Assembly: GCF_017652985.1 (NCBI RefSeq)
Contig: NZ_JAGGDJ010000006.1
Location: forward strand, 124,001 to 188,000
Source of the DNA: Paenibacillus artemisiicola
GTDB lineage: Bacteria > Bacillota > Bacilli > Paenibacillales > Paenibacillaceae
DNA: 64,000 nt
Reading direction: 5' to 3'
Under the pieces are notes generated by a model. The model was not told the origin of the DNA and made no database searches. It was given only the letters and a program-made list of their open reading frames with translations. Positions 16,087 through 24,560 of this stretch are shown piece after piece. The translations under genes were made by a program, and so were the position numbers. Position 1 is the stretch's first letter, and each line of letters opens with the position of its first letter.

Positions 16087-19000
16087 TTAAGGTTGAATGG
16101 CGGCCGGCGCCGAAGGCGGCGATTCGCCGGCGTCGTTGACGGCCGTCACCCGGAAATACCCGCTCGTGAGCGGCGAGACGTATTCGAAGCGCGCCTCGTT
16201 CGTGGAGCCGATCTTCTTGAACGTGCCGCTGCCGTCGGTACTGTAATACACGTTGTAGCCCGTGACCTGCTCGGACGTCGCGTTGTCCGACCAGGTCAGC
16301 TTGATGCCGATCGCCGTGCTTTCGATGGCGATATGGATCGGCGCGGACGGCGACGCGAGGCCGGGATTCGAGCCCGGCTGACCGCCGCCACTGCCGTTGC
16401 CGTCGTCGGTCGGCAGTCCGATAATGTCGCCGACCGAGCCCGTGTCCGTCGGCGAGGTCGATCCTTGATCCGGCGGAGGCGCGATGCCGCCGCCGGAATT
16501 GACGACCGCGCTCGGCGCGGATTCCTTGCCGGCCACGTCGACGGCCGTGACGTAATAGGCGTAGCCGCCGGGCGCGTTAATGTAGTTCACGAAGCGCGCG
16601 TCCTGTCCCGTGAGTACCGGGTTATTCATGTTCGCGAACGCGCCGCCGTTCACGGAACGGTACAGCCGGTAGCCGACGACGTCGCGTTCCGGCGAAGCCT
16701 TGAACGTAATCCGGTACGCGCCGCCGCCCGATACCGTCTCGATGCCCACGTTGGACGGCGGGCTCGGCGCCCGGCCGTCGTCGGCCCGCGGATCGACCAT
16801 GGACGGGGCATCGCGGCCAGCGTCCGCCGGCACGTAAGCGCTCATCGGCCTGCGGCTGTCCGCCGGCAGCTTCGCCTGCGCGGCTTCGATTTCCTTCATT
16901 AGCTCGTCGAGCGGCTTCTGACGCTTCACGACGAGCCGCTCCTTGACCATGTCCGAAGGCGTGGTCGGCTTCGGAATGTAATTGATGCCGTTGTAGGAGA
17001 TGACGGCCATCCTGACGAGCGCGTCGTCCGGCTCCTTCGGCACGAACTTCGTGTTGAACCAGTCGGTGACCAGCTTGCCCTCGCTGCGCGTCAGATCCGT
17101 CGGCAGCTTGCCGCTCAGGCTGGAGACGGTCGCTTTGACGATGCCGGACGGCATGGTGAACTCCTTCGTCGGGAACAGCTCGGGCCGCGTGGACGTGACT
17201 TCGTTCATGATATCCGACCAGATGATCCGCGCCCGCTCCCGTTCCGGTTTGGACAGCGTGTATTTCTGCTTCTCGTAGCCGACCCAGACGCCGAGCGTAA
17301 TGTCCGGCGTGAAGCCCATGAACCAGACGTCGCCGTAGCTTTGGGTGGAGCCGGTTTTGCCGACGACCGGAATTTTGCCGTAATTTTTGAAGTACGACGT
17401 AATTTTGTGCCCGGAGCCGGACGGATCGGAGATGACCGTCCGCATCATGTCCGTCATCAGGAACGCGGTCTGTTCCGAGAAGACGCGGAGCGGCTTGTCC
17501 TCGTGCTGGTAGACGACCTTGCCGTTCGCGTCGGTGATTTTGCTGATCATGTACGCGTCGTTGAATTCGCCTTTATCGGCGATCGCGCCGTAGGCGTTCG
17601 TCAGTTCTTCGACGGAAACCCCGATGCTGAGACCGCCGATGACGCCCGTCTGGGCATAGTCGTCTTCCGGCTGAATCGTCGTGATGCCGAGCTTTCTCGC
17701 GAATTTCCAGGCTTCCGGAATGGTCACGAGGTTGTTGAAGATTTTGAGCGCCGGGATATTCAGCGATCGGTTGAGCGCGTCCCTTGCCGTCACGAGGCCG
17801 TAAAATTTGTTCGTGACGTTCATCGGAATGTGGAAGCCCTTCTGTCCGTCCTTCATGACGATCGGCGAATCGTCGATGACGCTTGCCGGCTGGATGATGC
17901 CTTTCTCGATAGCAGGCAAATAAGCGGCGATCGGCTTCATGGTGGAGCCCGGCTGCCGGGTCATCTGGGTCGCGTGGTTCAGCTGCTCCGTGTAGAAGTC
18001 GCGGCCTTCCAGCATGCCGAGAATCGCGCCGGTCTTATGGTCGAGCATGACGGCGCCCGTTTGTTCGATGCCTTTCTCCTTGCTGTCGCCTCCGAAATTG
18101 CTCGGATCCGACCCGATCTTGTGCATGGCATTATAGACTTTCTTGTCGATCGTCGTGTAGATGTGATACCCGCCGCGGAGCAGATGCTCGTGGGCTTCCT
18201 CCAGCAGTTGGGCGTTCTCTTTCTTGTTGACGTCTTCCGGCTTCAGGTTCGGATTCTCCGCGAGCAGCAGCTGCACCGACGCCTGGCGCTCGGATTCCAG
18301 CATGAGGAACGGGAACGTCGAGTAGGCTTTCTCCGTCGGCTTCGCCAGCGATTTCTCGAGGTCGAAGCTCATCGCTTCGTCGTACTGCTCCTGGCTGATC
18401 CGCCCGGTTTCCAGCATCCGCCGGAGCACGATGTGCTGGCGGTCCACCGCGAGCTTGAAGCCGTCGGGATTGAATTTCCCTTTGCTCGTGAACGCCGTGT
18501 ACGCCGAAGGGCGCTGAGGCAAGCCGGCCAGATAGGCGGCCTGCGCGATGTTGAGCTTGTTCAGGTCCGTGATGTTGAAGATGCCCTTGGCCGCGGCTTT
18601 GATGCCGTACAGATTGTAGCCGCTGTTGCTGGTGCCGAACTGCACCTTATTCAAGTACGCGGTCAGGATCTCGTCCTTCGTCATGAATCGCTCGAGGCGG
18701 AGCGCAAGGAAGATTTCCTTGGCCTTCCGGCTGTCCGTCTTGTCGAGCGTCAGGAACACCTGCCGTGCGAGCTGCTGGGTCAGCGTGCTGCCGCCGGTCT
18801 GCGTGTCCTCGTTCAGCAGCTTTTGCTTGACCGCGCGGGCCAGGCCGTTGAAGTCGACCCCGATGTGCTTGTAAAAGTTGTTGTCCTCCGTGGCGAGCAC
18901 GGCGTTGACGACCTGCGGCGGAATTTCGTTCCGCTTGACGAGCCGGCGGTCCTCTTCCGTCCGGAGCTGGCCGACGGGGGTTTGTCCGTCATTGAAATAC

Positions 19001-19227
19001 ACAAAGCCGGTGACGGCGTTTTCATCGATTTTCGCTTCGATTTCCGCGCGCGAGCGCACGGGCTCGTCCTTGACGAAAGAGGCTACGTAGCCGGCGACCG
19101 CGGCGCCCGCGAACAGTCCGATCAATAATCCGAAAATAAAGAGCCATTTAATTGTTACGAACGTTACGATGCCAAAGGTCCGCCATTTGCTGTAGCTTTT
19201 CGGTTTCTGTTGACGGTCTTGATCCAT
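16087..19227 (-). CDS. Class A penicillin-binding protein with two C-terminal FN3 domains
   Basis: Bifunctional peptidoglycan synthase of 1046 residues. A short cytoplasmic tail and a membrane anchor (about residues 25-50) precede a GT51 glycosyltransferase domain with catalytic Glu114 in ATEDNNFYKH and the TQQLARQ motif. The transpeptidase domain has nucleophile Ser428 in PGSTMKP, the SLN motif and KTGSTQSYGD. Two fibronectin type III modules (roughly 815-905 and 955-1045) follow, separated by a Gly/Pro/Ser/Asp linker. The FN3 pair likely binds wall polymer or spaces the enzyme in the wall. GGAGGAGG precedes the ATG. Confidence 0.95.
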   Translation of the reverse strand: MDQDRQQKPKSYSKWRTFGIVTFVTIKWLFIFGLLIGLFAGAAVAGYVASFVKDEPVRSRAEIEAKIDENAVTGFVYFNDGQTPVGQLRTEEDRRLVKRNEIPPQVVNAVLATEDNNFYKHIGVDFNGLARAVKQKLLNEDTQTGGSTLTQQLARQVFLTLDKTDSRKAKEIFLALRLERFMTKDEILTAYLNKVQFGTSNSGYNLYGIKAAAKGIFNITDLNKLNIAQAAYLAGLPQRPSAYTAFTSKGKFNPDGFKLAVDRQHIVLRRMLETGRISQEQYDEAMSFDLEKSLAKPTEKAYSTFPFLMLESERQASVQLLLAENPNLKPEDVNKKENAQLLEEAHEHLLRGGYHIYTTIDKKVYNAMHKIGSDPSNFGGDSKEKGIEQTGAVMLDHKTGAILGMLEGRDFYTEQLNHATQMTRQPGSTMKPIAAYLPAIEKGIIQPASVIDDSPIVMKDGQKGFHIPMNVTNKFYGLVTARDALNRSLNIPALKIFNNLVTIPEAWKFARKLGITTIQPEDDYAQTGVIGGLSIGVSVEELTNAYGAIADKGEFNDAYMISKITDANGKVVYQHEDKPLRVFSEQTAFLMTDMMRTVISDPSGSGHKITSYFKNYGKIPVVGKTGSTQSYGDVWFMGFTPDITLGVWVGYEKQKYTLSKPERERARIIWSDIMNEVTSTRPELFPTKEFTMPSGIVKATVSSLSGKLPTDLTRSEGKLVTDWFNTKFVPKEPDDALVRMAVISYNGINYIPKPTTPSDMVKERLVVKRQKPLDELMKEIEAAQAKLPADSRRPMSAYVPADAGRDAPSMVDPRADDGRAPSPPSNVGIETVSGGGAYRITFKASPERDVVGYRLYRSVNGGAFANMNNPVLTGQDARFVNYINAPGGYAYYVTAVDVAGKESAPSAVVNSGGGIAPPPDQGSTSPTDTGSVGDIIGLPTDDGNGSGGGQPGSNPGLASPSAPIHIAIESTAIGIKLTWSDNATSEQVTGYNVYYSTDGSGTFKKIGSTNEARFEYVSPLTSGYFRVTAVNDAGESPPSAPAAIQP

Positions 19228-19358
19228 ACAATGCTGAGCCTCCTCCGATTAACAGCCTTATTATAGCATAGTTCCCAAGCCGAGTTGGAGTTCGGGGACG
19301 ACGAATTTGTCCATAGGCCGCCAATTTTCCCAATTCGAAGGCGAATCGCGCGACTTTA

Positions 19359-19388
19359 TTGACTTCGCACAGGGCGTTGTGGTATAAC
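19359..19388 (+). promoter_or_regulatory. Promoter of the tyrS T-box transcript
   Basis: TTGACT at 19359-19364 and TATAAC at 19383-19388 with an 18-base spacer, giving a start near 19395 and a leader of about 350 bases. Confidence 0.75.
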
Positions 19389-19394
19389 GGAAAA

Positions 19395-19715
19395 CAAGAA
19401 AATCGCATATCGAAACGCGTTGAAAGGCTTCAGTAGAGCTGCGGGACGACGATGTCAGAGAGCCGGTGGGAGGTGCGAACCGGTACGCGCCGCAATTCGA
19501 ATTACCGCCTCGAGCTGATCGGACGAACCCGAATAATCTCCTGTCCGCGATGGGAGCGTTCGCCAGTAGTCCGCATCCGGATGATCTCCGTTATGAAATG
19601 AAGTGAGAGCCGTATTCTCGCTGTCCGCGCGACTTGGCGGGCACGGGCGGTTCTAACGAGGGTGGTACCGCGAGCAAATCCTTCTCGTCCCTTGAGGACG
19701 CGAAGGATTTTTTTT
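19395..19715 (+). promoter_or_regulatory. Tyrosine T-box riboswitch
   Basis: Leader RNA that senses uncharged tRNA-Tyr and then lets transcription read into tyrS. The apical Stem I pattern AGAGAGCCGG...AACCGG lies at about 19458-19482, the specifier loop context GAATTACCG presents UAC (Tyr) at 19503-19505, and the invariant T-box AACGAGGGTGGTACCGCG is at 19655-19672. The competing terminator is a hairpin AAATCCTTC...GAAGGATT followed by eight Ts at about 19676-19715. All elements are visible; folding was not computed. Confidence 0.95.
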
Positions 19716-19745
19716 ATTTGATTCGGACGGGAGCGTCGAACGCGA

Positions 19746-21002
19746 ATGGTAAAATGGGAAGCATTGACCGCTGCGCAGCAGCAGGAAGTCGAACGGCAGA
19801 TGGAGGTCATCCGGCGGGGCGTCGTCGAGATCGTGCCGGAAGACGAATTGAAAGCGAAGGTCGCGAACGCCGTGGCGACCGGCAAACCGCTCAAAGTCAA
19901 GCTGGGGCTCGATCCGTCGGCGCCGGACATCCACGTCGGCCACACGGTCGTGCTCCACAAGCTGCGGCAGTTCCAGCAGCTGGGCCACGACGTGCAGTTG
20001 ATCATCGGCGATTTCACGGGCCGCATCGGCGATCCGACGGGCAAGTCGGAGACGCGCAAGCAGCTGAGCGAGGAGGACGTGAAGCGCAACGCCGAGACGT
20101 ACCAGAAACAGATTTACAAGCTGCTCGATCCGGCCAAAACGACGGTGTACTACAATTCCGAATGGCTCGGTCCGATGAGCTTCGCGGAAGTCGTGACGCT
20201 GTCGGCCAAGGTGACGGTCGCGCGCATGCTGGAACGCGACGATTTCACGAAGCGCTACACGACCGGCCAGCCGATCAGCATCCATGAATTTTTCTACCCG
20301 CTCATGCAGGGCTACGATTCGGTGGCGCTCGAGAGCGACGTGGAGCTCGGCGGCACCGACCAGAAGTTCAACCTGCTCATGGGCCGCACGCTGCAGAAGG
20401 AATACGGCAAAGCGACGCAGGCCGCCATCATGACGCCGCTCATCGAAGGCTTGGACGGCGTGAACAAGATGAGCAAGAGCCTCGGCAACTATATCGGCAT
20501 CGACGAAGAGCCGAACGAGATTTACGGCAAGTCCATGTCCATTCCGGACGAGCTCATGCCGAAATACTACGAGTTGGCGACGGATATGACGAACGAGGAG
20601 CTGCAGGCGCTGCGCGAAGGACTCGCGGACGGCAGCAAGCATCCGCGCGACGCGAAGATGGCGCTCGCCCGCACGTTCGTGCGCATGTACCACGGCGAGG
20701 AAGCGGCGGCGGCGGCGGAACAGCATTTCGTCACGGTGTTCCAGAAGCGCGCGCTGCCGGACGACATCCAAGAGGCGGAGGTGAATTCGTCCGACCTGCA
20801 GGACGGGCGCATCGGCATTCTGAAGCTGCTCACCTCGATCGGCCTGCAGCCGTCCACCAGCGAAGCGAAACGGAGCGTGCAGCAGGGCGCGGTAAGGATC
20901 AACGAGGAGAAAGTCGAGGATTGGTCCGCGGAGATCGCGGTGGCCGAAGGCGATATCATCCAAGTCGGCAAGCGGAAATTCGCGAAATTGGTTCTTCGTT
21001 AA
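19746..21002 (+). CDS. tyrS: Tyrosyl-tRNA synthetase (TyrZ-type)
   Basis: Charges tRNA-Tyr. The 418-residue class I synthetase has the first nucleotide-binding signature as HVGH in APDIHVGHTVV, a KMSKS loop in NKMSKSLGNYIGI and a C-terminal S4 RNA-binding domain (PSTSEAKRSVQQGAVRIN). The opening DPSAPDIHVGHTVVLHKL is the form found in the second tyrosyl synthetase class (TyrZ) of Bacillus rather than TyrS. Expression is under the tyrosine T-box directly upstream. The ribosome site is modest (GGGAG about 12 bases before the ATG). Confidence 0.95.
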   Translation: MVKWEALTAAQQQEVERQMEVIRRGVVEIVPEDELKAKVANAVATGKPLKVKLGLDPSAPDIHVGHTVVLHKLRQFQQLGHDVQLIIGDFTGRIGDPTGKSETRKQLSEEDVKRNAETYQKQIYKLLDPAKTTVYYNSEWLGPMSFAEVVTLSAKVTVARMLERDDFTKRYTTGQPISIHEFFYPLMQGYDSVALESDVELGGTDQKFNLLMGRTLQKEYGKATQAAIMTPLIEGLDGVNKMSKSLGNYIGIDEEPNEIYGKSMSIPDELMPKYYELATDMTNEELQALREGLADGSKHPRDAKMALARTFVRMYHGEEAAAAAEQHFVTVFQKRALPDDIQEAEVNSSDLQDGRIGILKLLTSIGLQPSTSEAKRSVQQGAVRINEEKVEDWSAEIAVAEGDIIQVGKRKFAKLVLR

Positions 21003-21016
21003 GGAAGGCCGGCCAT

Positions 21017-21058
21017 AAGCTTATCGTGCGGCGTTTTGCGCGCGGTAAGCTTTTTTTT
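21017..21058 (+). terminator. tyrS terminator
   Basis: AAGCTTATCG pairs with CGGTAAGCTT (one G-U pair) and is followed by eight Ts. Confidence 0.88.
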
Positions 21059-21133
21059 GATCGGCGACGAGTCCGTCCGGCCGCTCCGACAGGCGCGATT
21101 CGACAGAAATTGCAACAATTGCAAAGCGTTTCC

Positions 21134-21159
21134 GAAACTTATTCGGTACAAATGGCGTA
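21134..21159 (+). promoter_or_regulatory. Sigma-W-like promoter of yuaF-floT
   Basis: GAAAC at 21134-21138 and CGTA at 21156-21159, 17 bases apart, reproduce the ECF sigma-W pattern. In Bacillus subtilis the yuaF-floT operon belongs to the sigma-W membrane-stress regulon, so the match is expected, though not proven. Confidence 0.65.
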
Positions 21160-21213
21160 AGAAATAACGGATGGAATTCAAAATAATGGAATTCTTCGGA
21201 CAGGAGGGAGGGC

Positions 21214-21741
21214 ATGGAAGGCTTATTTCTCGGTTGTCTCATCGGAGGCGCCTTGTTCGCGATCGTCAGCGTCGTGCTCGGCGACTGGCTCAGCCTGGCG
21301 CTCGACGGCATGCTCGATTTTTTGTCGCTGGACGGCCACCCCGTCCTTCAGCCGACGGCGATCGTCGGGGGGATTACCGTATTCGGGGGAGCGGGGCTGC
21401 TGCTCGCGCGCCATACCCCGTTCGGAACGGTTCCGGTCGTGCTGCTCGCGGCGCTCTGCGCGGTCGCGGCGGCGATCGGGATCTATTGGCTGTATATCCG
21501 GCCGATGGAGCGAAGCGAGAATTCGACGGGCTACTCCATGAAAGAGCTGACCGGCATGATCGGCGAAGTAAACGTGCCGATTCCGGCCAAGGGCTTCGGC
21601 GAGGTGACGGTGAAGGCGGGCGCGGGCTTGACGAATCATACCGCGGCCAGCTTCGACGGCGTCGAGATCGCGTCCGGCGAGCGGGTCGTAATCGTGGGGC
21701 TCGACGCGCACACGCTGCTCGTCTCCAAGCTTGAGCTTTAA
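21214..21741 (+). CDS. yuaF: NfeD-like membrane protein (YuaF family)
   Basis: Partner of flotillin in membrane microdomains. About three hydrophobic segments occupy residues 1-100, followed by a C-terminal beta-barrel (OB-like) NfeD domain with GMIGEVNVPIPAKGFGEV and ASGERVVIVGLDAHTLLV. The length of 175 matches YuaF. GGAGGGAGGG lies just before the ATG. floT starts 31 bases after the stop. The pair has a sigma-W-like promoter, so it is probably induced by envelope stress. Confidence 0.88.
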   Translation: MEGLFLGCLIGGALFAIVSVVLGDWLSLALDGMLDFLSLDGHPVLQPTAIVGGITVFGGAGLLLARHTPFGTVPVVLLAALCAVAAAIGIYWLYIRPMERSENSTGYSMKELTGMIGEVNVPIPAKGFGEVTVKAGAGLTNHTAASFDGVEIASGERVVIVGLDAHTLLVSKLEL

Positions 21742-21772
21742 CCGGACATGAATGAGGAGAGGGGAATACAAC

Positions 21773-23338
21773 ATGCCAGATTATTTGGTTATTCCGGCTA
21801 TCGTGGTCGGCGTATTGATCGTGCTCGGCTTGGCGTTTTGGGCAAGATACCGGACGGTGGGGCCGGACAAGGCGATGATCGTGACGGGCTCGTTCCTGGG
21901 CAGCCGCAACGTCGCGGAAGACGAATCGGGCCGCAAGAACAAAATCGTCCGCGGCGGGGGCGCGTTCATCCTGCCGATCTTCCAGAAGGCGGACTTCCTG
22001 TCGCTGCTGTCGCACAAGCTCGACGTGTCGACCCCGGAGGTGTACACGGAGCAGGGCGTGCCCGTCATGGCCGACGGCGTCGCGATCATCAAGATCGGCG
22101 GCTCCGTCGAGGACGTCTCGACCGCGGCCGAACAATTCCTCGGCAAGCCGACGGAATCGCTCAAGAGCGAGGCGCAGGAGGTGCTGGAAGGCCACCTGCG
22201 CGCCATCCTCGGCTCCATGACCGTCGAGGAAGTATACCGGAACCGCGATAAATTCGCCCAAGAGGTGCAGGGCGTCGCGGCGCGCGATCTGAAGAAGATG
22301 GGCTTGCAGATCGTCTCGTTCACTATCAAGGATCTGCGCGACAAGCACGGCTACCTCGACGCGCTCGGCAAGCCGCGCATCGCCGCGGTCAAGCGGGACG
22401 CCGATATCGCCGAAGCCGAGGCGGTGCGGGATTCGAGGATTCAGAAGGCGCGCGCGGAGGAGGAAGGCTTGAAGGCCGAGCTGCTGCGCGACACGAACAT
22501 CGCGGAGGCGGCGAAGGACAAGGAGCTGAAGGTGGCGTCCTTCAAGAAGGACCAGGATTCCGCCAAGGCCGAGGCCGACCAGGCGTACGCCATCCAGGAA
22601 GCGCGCGCGAAGCAGCACGTCGTCGAGGAGCAGATGCAGGTAGAGCTCGTCCGCAAGGAACGGGAGATCGACCTCGAAGGCAAGGAAATTCTCCGCCGCG
22701 AGAAGCAGTACGACGCGGAAGTGAAGAAGAAGGCCGATGCCGACCGGTACGCCGTCGAGCAGGCGGCCGAGGCGGATAAGGCGAAGCGGATGCGCGAAGC
22801 CGACGCCGCGCAGTACAAGATCGAGACGGAAGCGAAAGCGAACGCGGAGCAGAAGCGGCTGGACGGCCTCGCGATCGCGGACGCGGAGCGGGCGAAAGGA
22901 ACGGCGGAGGCGGACGTCATCCGGCTTCGCGGCTTGGCGGAAGCCGAGGCGAAGGAGAAGCTCGCCCGGGCGTTCGAACTGTTCGGCGAAGCGGCCGTGC
23001 TCGACATCGTCGTGAAGATGCTGCCGGAGCTCGCCGGCAAAGTGGCGGATCCGATCGCCGCGATCGACAAGCTGACCGTCGTCGATACCGGCCACGGCGA
23101 AGGCGCGGCGCGGGTCAGCAATTACGTCACGTCGCTGATGGCGACGGCCCCGGAAATGCTGAAGAGCGTCTCCGGCCTCGACCTGAACGCCCTCATCCGC
23201 GGCCTGACGACGCGCGTCGCATCGGCAGCGGCCGCCGGCGCGGCGGTCGCGGAGGCGGCCGCAGCGGGAGCCGGGCTGCCGGAGGCGGGTAACCCGATGC
23301 TGAAGGCCGATCCTGCGGCCGGAGGCGACCTGGCCTAA
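21773..23338 (+). CDS. floT: Flotillin
   Basis: Scaffold protein of functional membrane microdomains, affecting fluidity and protein clustering. A hydrophobic N-terminal hairpin (residues 5-25) is followed by an SPFH/PHB domain (about 30-200; RDLKKMGLQIVSFTIKDL) and a long Ala/Glu/Lys-rich coiled coil (about 210-420). The C-terminus is an Ala/Gly-rich tail. The ATG giving MPDYLVIPAIVVG is preferred over the one seven codons upstream because GAGGAGAGGGG lies between them at the right distance. It is 521 residues long, similar to FloT. Confidence 0.94.
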   Translation: MPDYLVIPAIVVGVLIVLGLAFWARYRTVGPDKAMIVTGSFLGSRNVAEDESGRKNKIVRGGGAFILPIFQKADFLSLLSHKLDVSTPEVYTEQGVPVMADGVAIIKIGGSVEDVSTAAEQFLGKPTESLKSEAQEVLEGHLRAILGSMTVEEVYRNRDKFAQEVQGVAARDLKKMGLQIVSFTIKDLRDKHGYLDALGKPRIAAVKRDADIAEAEAVRDSRIQKARAEEEGLKAELLRDTNIAEAAKDKELKVASFKKDQDSAKAEADQAYAIQEARAKQHVVEEQMQVELVRKEREIDLEGKEILRREKQYDAEVKKKADADRYAVEQAAEADKAKRMREADAAQYKIETEAKANAEQKRLDGLAIADAERAKGTAEADVIRLRGLAEAEAKEKLARAFELFGEAAVLDIVVKMLPELAGKVADPIAAIDKLTVVDTGHGEGAARVSNYVTSLMATAPEMLKSVSGLDLNALIRGLTTRVASAAAAGAAVAEAAAAGAGLPEAGNPMLKADPAAGGDLA

Positions 23339-23408
23339 ACGGCGCCGCCGACATGTCCGGGCCGCGCCGCGCCGGTCCGGGCGGAAGCGGCCGCGCGGAA
23401 CCGTACTA

Positions 23409-23448
23409 CGCGAAACGGCCCGTCCCTTAAGGGACGGGCCGTTTCGCG
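23409..23448. terminator. Perfect 18-bp hairpin after floT (no U tract)
   Basis: An 18-bp perfect inverted repeat (arm starts CGCGAAACGGCCCG) around the loop TTAA, followed by GC-rich sequence rather than Ts. It may be a terminator of the U-tract-poor kind or an RNA-stabilising end. Confidence 0.6.
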
Positions 23449-23557
23449 CGTCCGTCCGAGACCGGGAGGGAAGCGAGGCCGGTCTCGCGGATACAAGCCG
23501 CGGATATAAGCCGGCTTGACGTTCGCGACAGGAACCGCGCGGCTCCGCGGCGAAGGA

Positions 23558-23599
23558 ATACGGCAATCGAGATACGGCAATCGAGATACGGCAATCGGG
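23558..23599 (+). repeat. Three tandem 14-bp repeats upstream of the AraC gene
   Basis: The unit ATACGGCAATCGAG occurs three times head to tail (the third ends GGG), with a further GCAATCGG at 23611. It lies 34 bases before the regulator start. Confidence 0.85.
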
Positions 23600-23632
23600 A
23601 TGCGCATTAGGCAATCGGAGGAGATGGCAGCC

Positions 23633-24406
23633 ATGATCAAGATGCACACGTGCTACGTCAAGGATTTTCACGGGAAATGGGAAATGGGCCGGGAGCCGAC
23701 GCAGTACAACATTCTGCTGGTCGTGACGCGGGGGAAGATCATGTACTACGTGAACGACGAGACCGTGTTTCTCCAAAAGGGCGACGTGCTCTTCATGCCG
23801 GCCGGCACCATGCGGGGCGGCGTATCGATGGAAGAGCATCAGCGGTATGCGACGCATTTCACGCTGGAGGCGCACGACCGCGCGCTGCTGCCCGTGCTGC
23901 GGGAGGAACGCTTTTGCAAGACGTCGATCCCCGGCTTCGAATATTTCAAGCAGCGCTTCCTGCTGCTGAAGCATCATTGGCTCATGCGGGGGCCGTACTC
24001 GGAGACGGCCTGCTACGCCGTGCTGCTCGAGCTGCTCGGCATCCTCAACTACGAGCGGGACAAGCGGAAGCTGCCGGCCAAAAAAATCGACATGGCGGAA
24101 GACATCAAGCGCTACATGCTGGACCATTTCAAGGAGCCGGTGACGCTGAGCGACCTCGCCGCGTATACCGGGCGGACGCCGAACCACGTGTCGCATGTGT
24201 TCAAGTCGGTCACGGGCCAATCGCCGATCGAATATTTGCACCACTTCCGGATATCCAAGGCGAAGGAGCTCATGTTCGACAAAATGACGCCGATCAGCGT
24301 CGTCGCGGAAGAGACCGGCTTCTGCGACCAGGCCTACTTCAACCGGGTGTTCAAGAAGCTGACGGGCTGTTCGCCGACGGCGTTCCTGAAAGGACGGACG
24401 GATTGA
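23633..24406 (+). CDS. AraC family transcriptional regulator
   Basis: A 257-residue regulator with an N-terminal cupin ligand domain (KGDVLFMPAGTM, about residues 45-60) and a C-terminal double helix-turn-helix (about 155-255; VTLSDLAAYTGRTPNHVSHVF then ISVVAEETGFCDQAYFNRVF). The effector is likely a small sugar or metabolite. The ATG after GGAGGAG at 10 bases is taken as start; upstream in-frame ATGs have no ribosome site and would translate the 14-bp repeats. The downstream dioxygenase-like gene is its probable target. Confidence 0.9.
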   Translation: MIKMHTCYVKDFHGKWEMGREPTQYNILLVVTRGKIMYYVNDETVFLQKGDVLFMPAGTMRGGVSMEEHQRYATHFTLEAHDRALLPVLREERFCKTSIPGFEYFKQRFLLLKHHWLMRGPYSETACYAVLLELLGILNYERDKRKLPAKKIDMAEDIKRYMLDHFKEPVTLSDLAAYTGRTPNHVSHVFKSVTGQSPIEYLHHFRISKAKELMFDKMTPISVVAEETGFCDQAYFNRVFKKLTGCSPTAFLKGRTD

Positions 24407-24560
24407 CGAAAGAACGGGCGATAGGATGACGGCGTAAATGTCAGCGCTCTCACCGAAATCGTTGAATCGTGCAAAAGAAAGCCGGATCGTTAATCGAATG
24501 CGCCTCCTCGGCCCCGTATGATTGATACATGCATTAATTACTCAGTTGGAGGGGATGCCG

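Noticed and set aside
21374..24244. 956-codon minus-strand frame across yuaF, floT and the AraC gene
   Set aside because: Antisense shadow with biased composition; three well-supported plus-strand genes occupy it.
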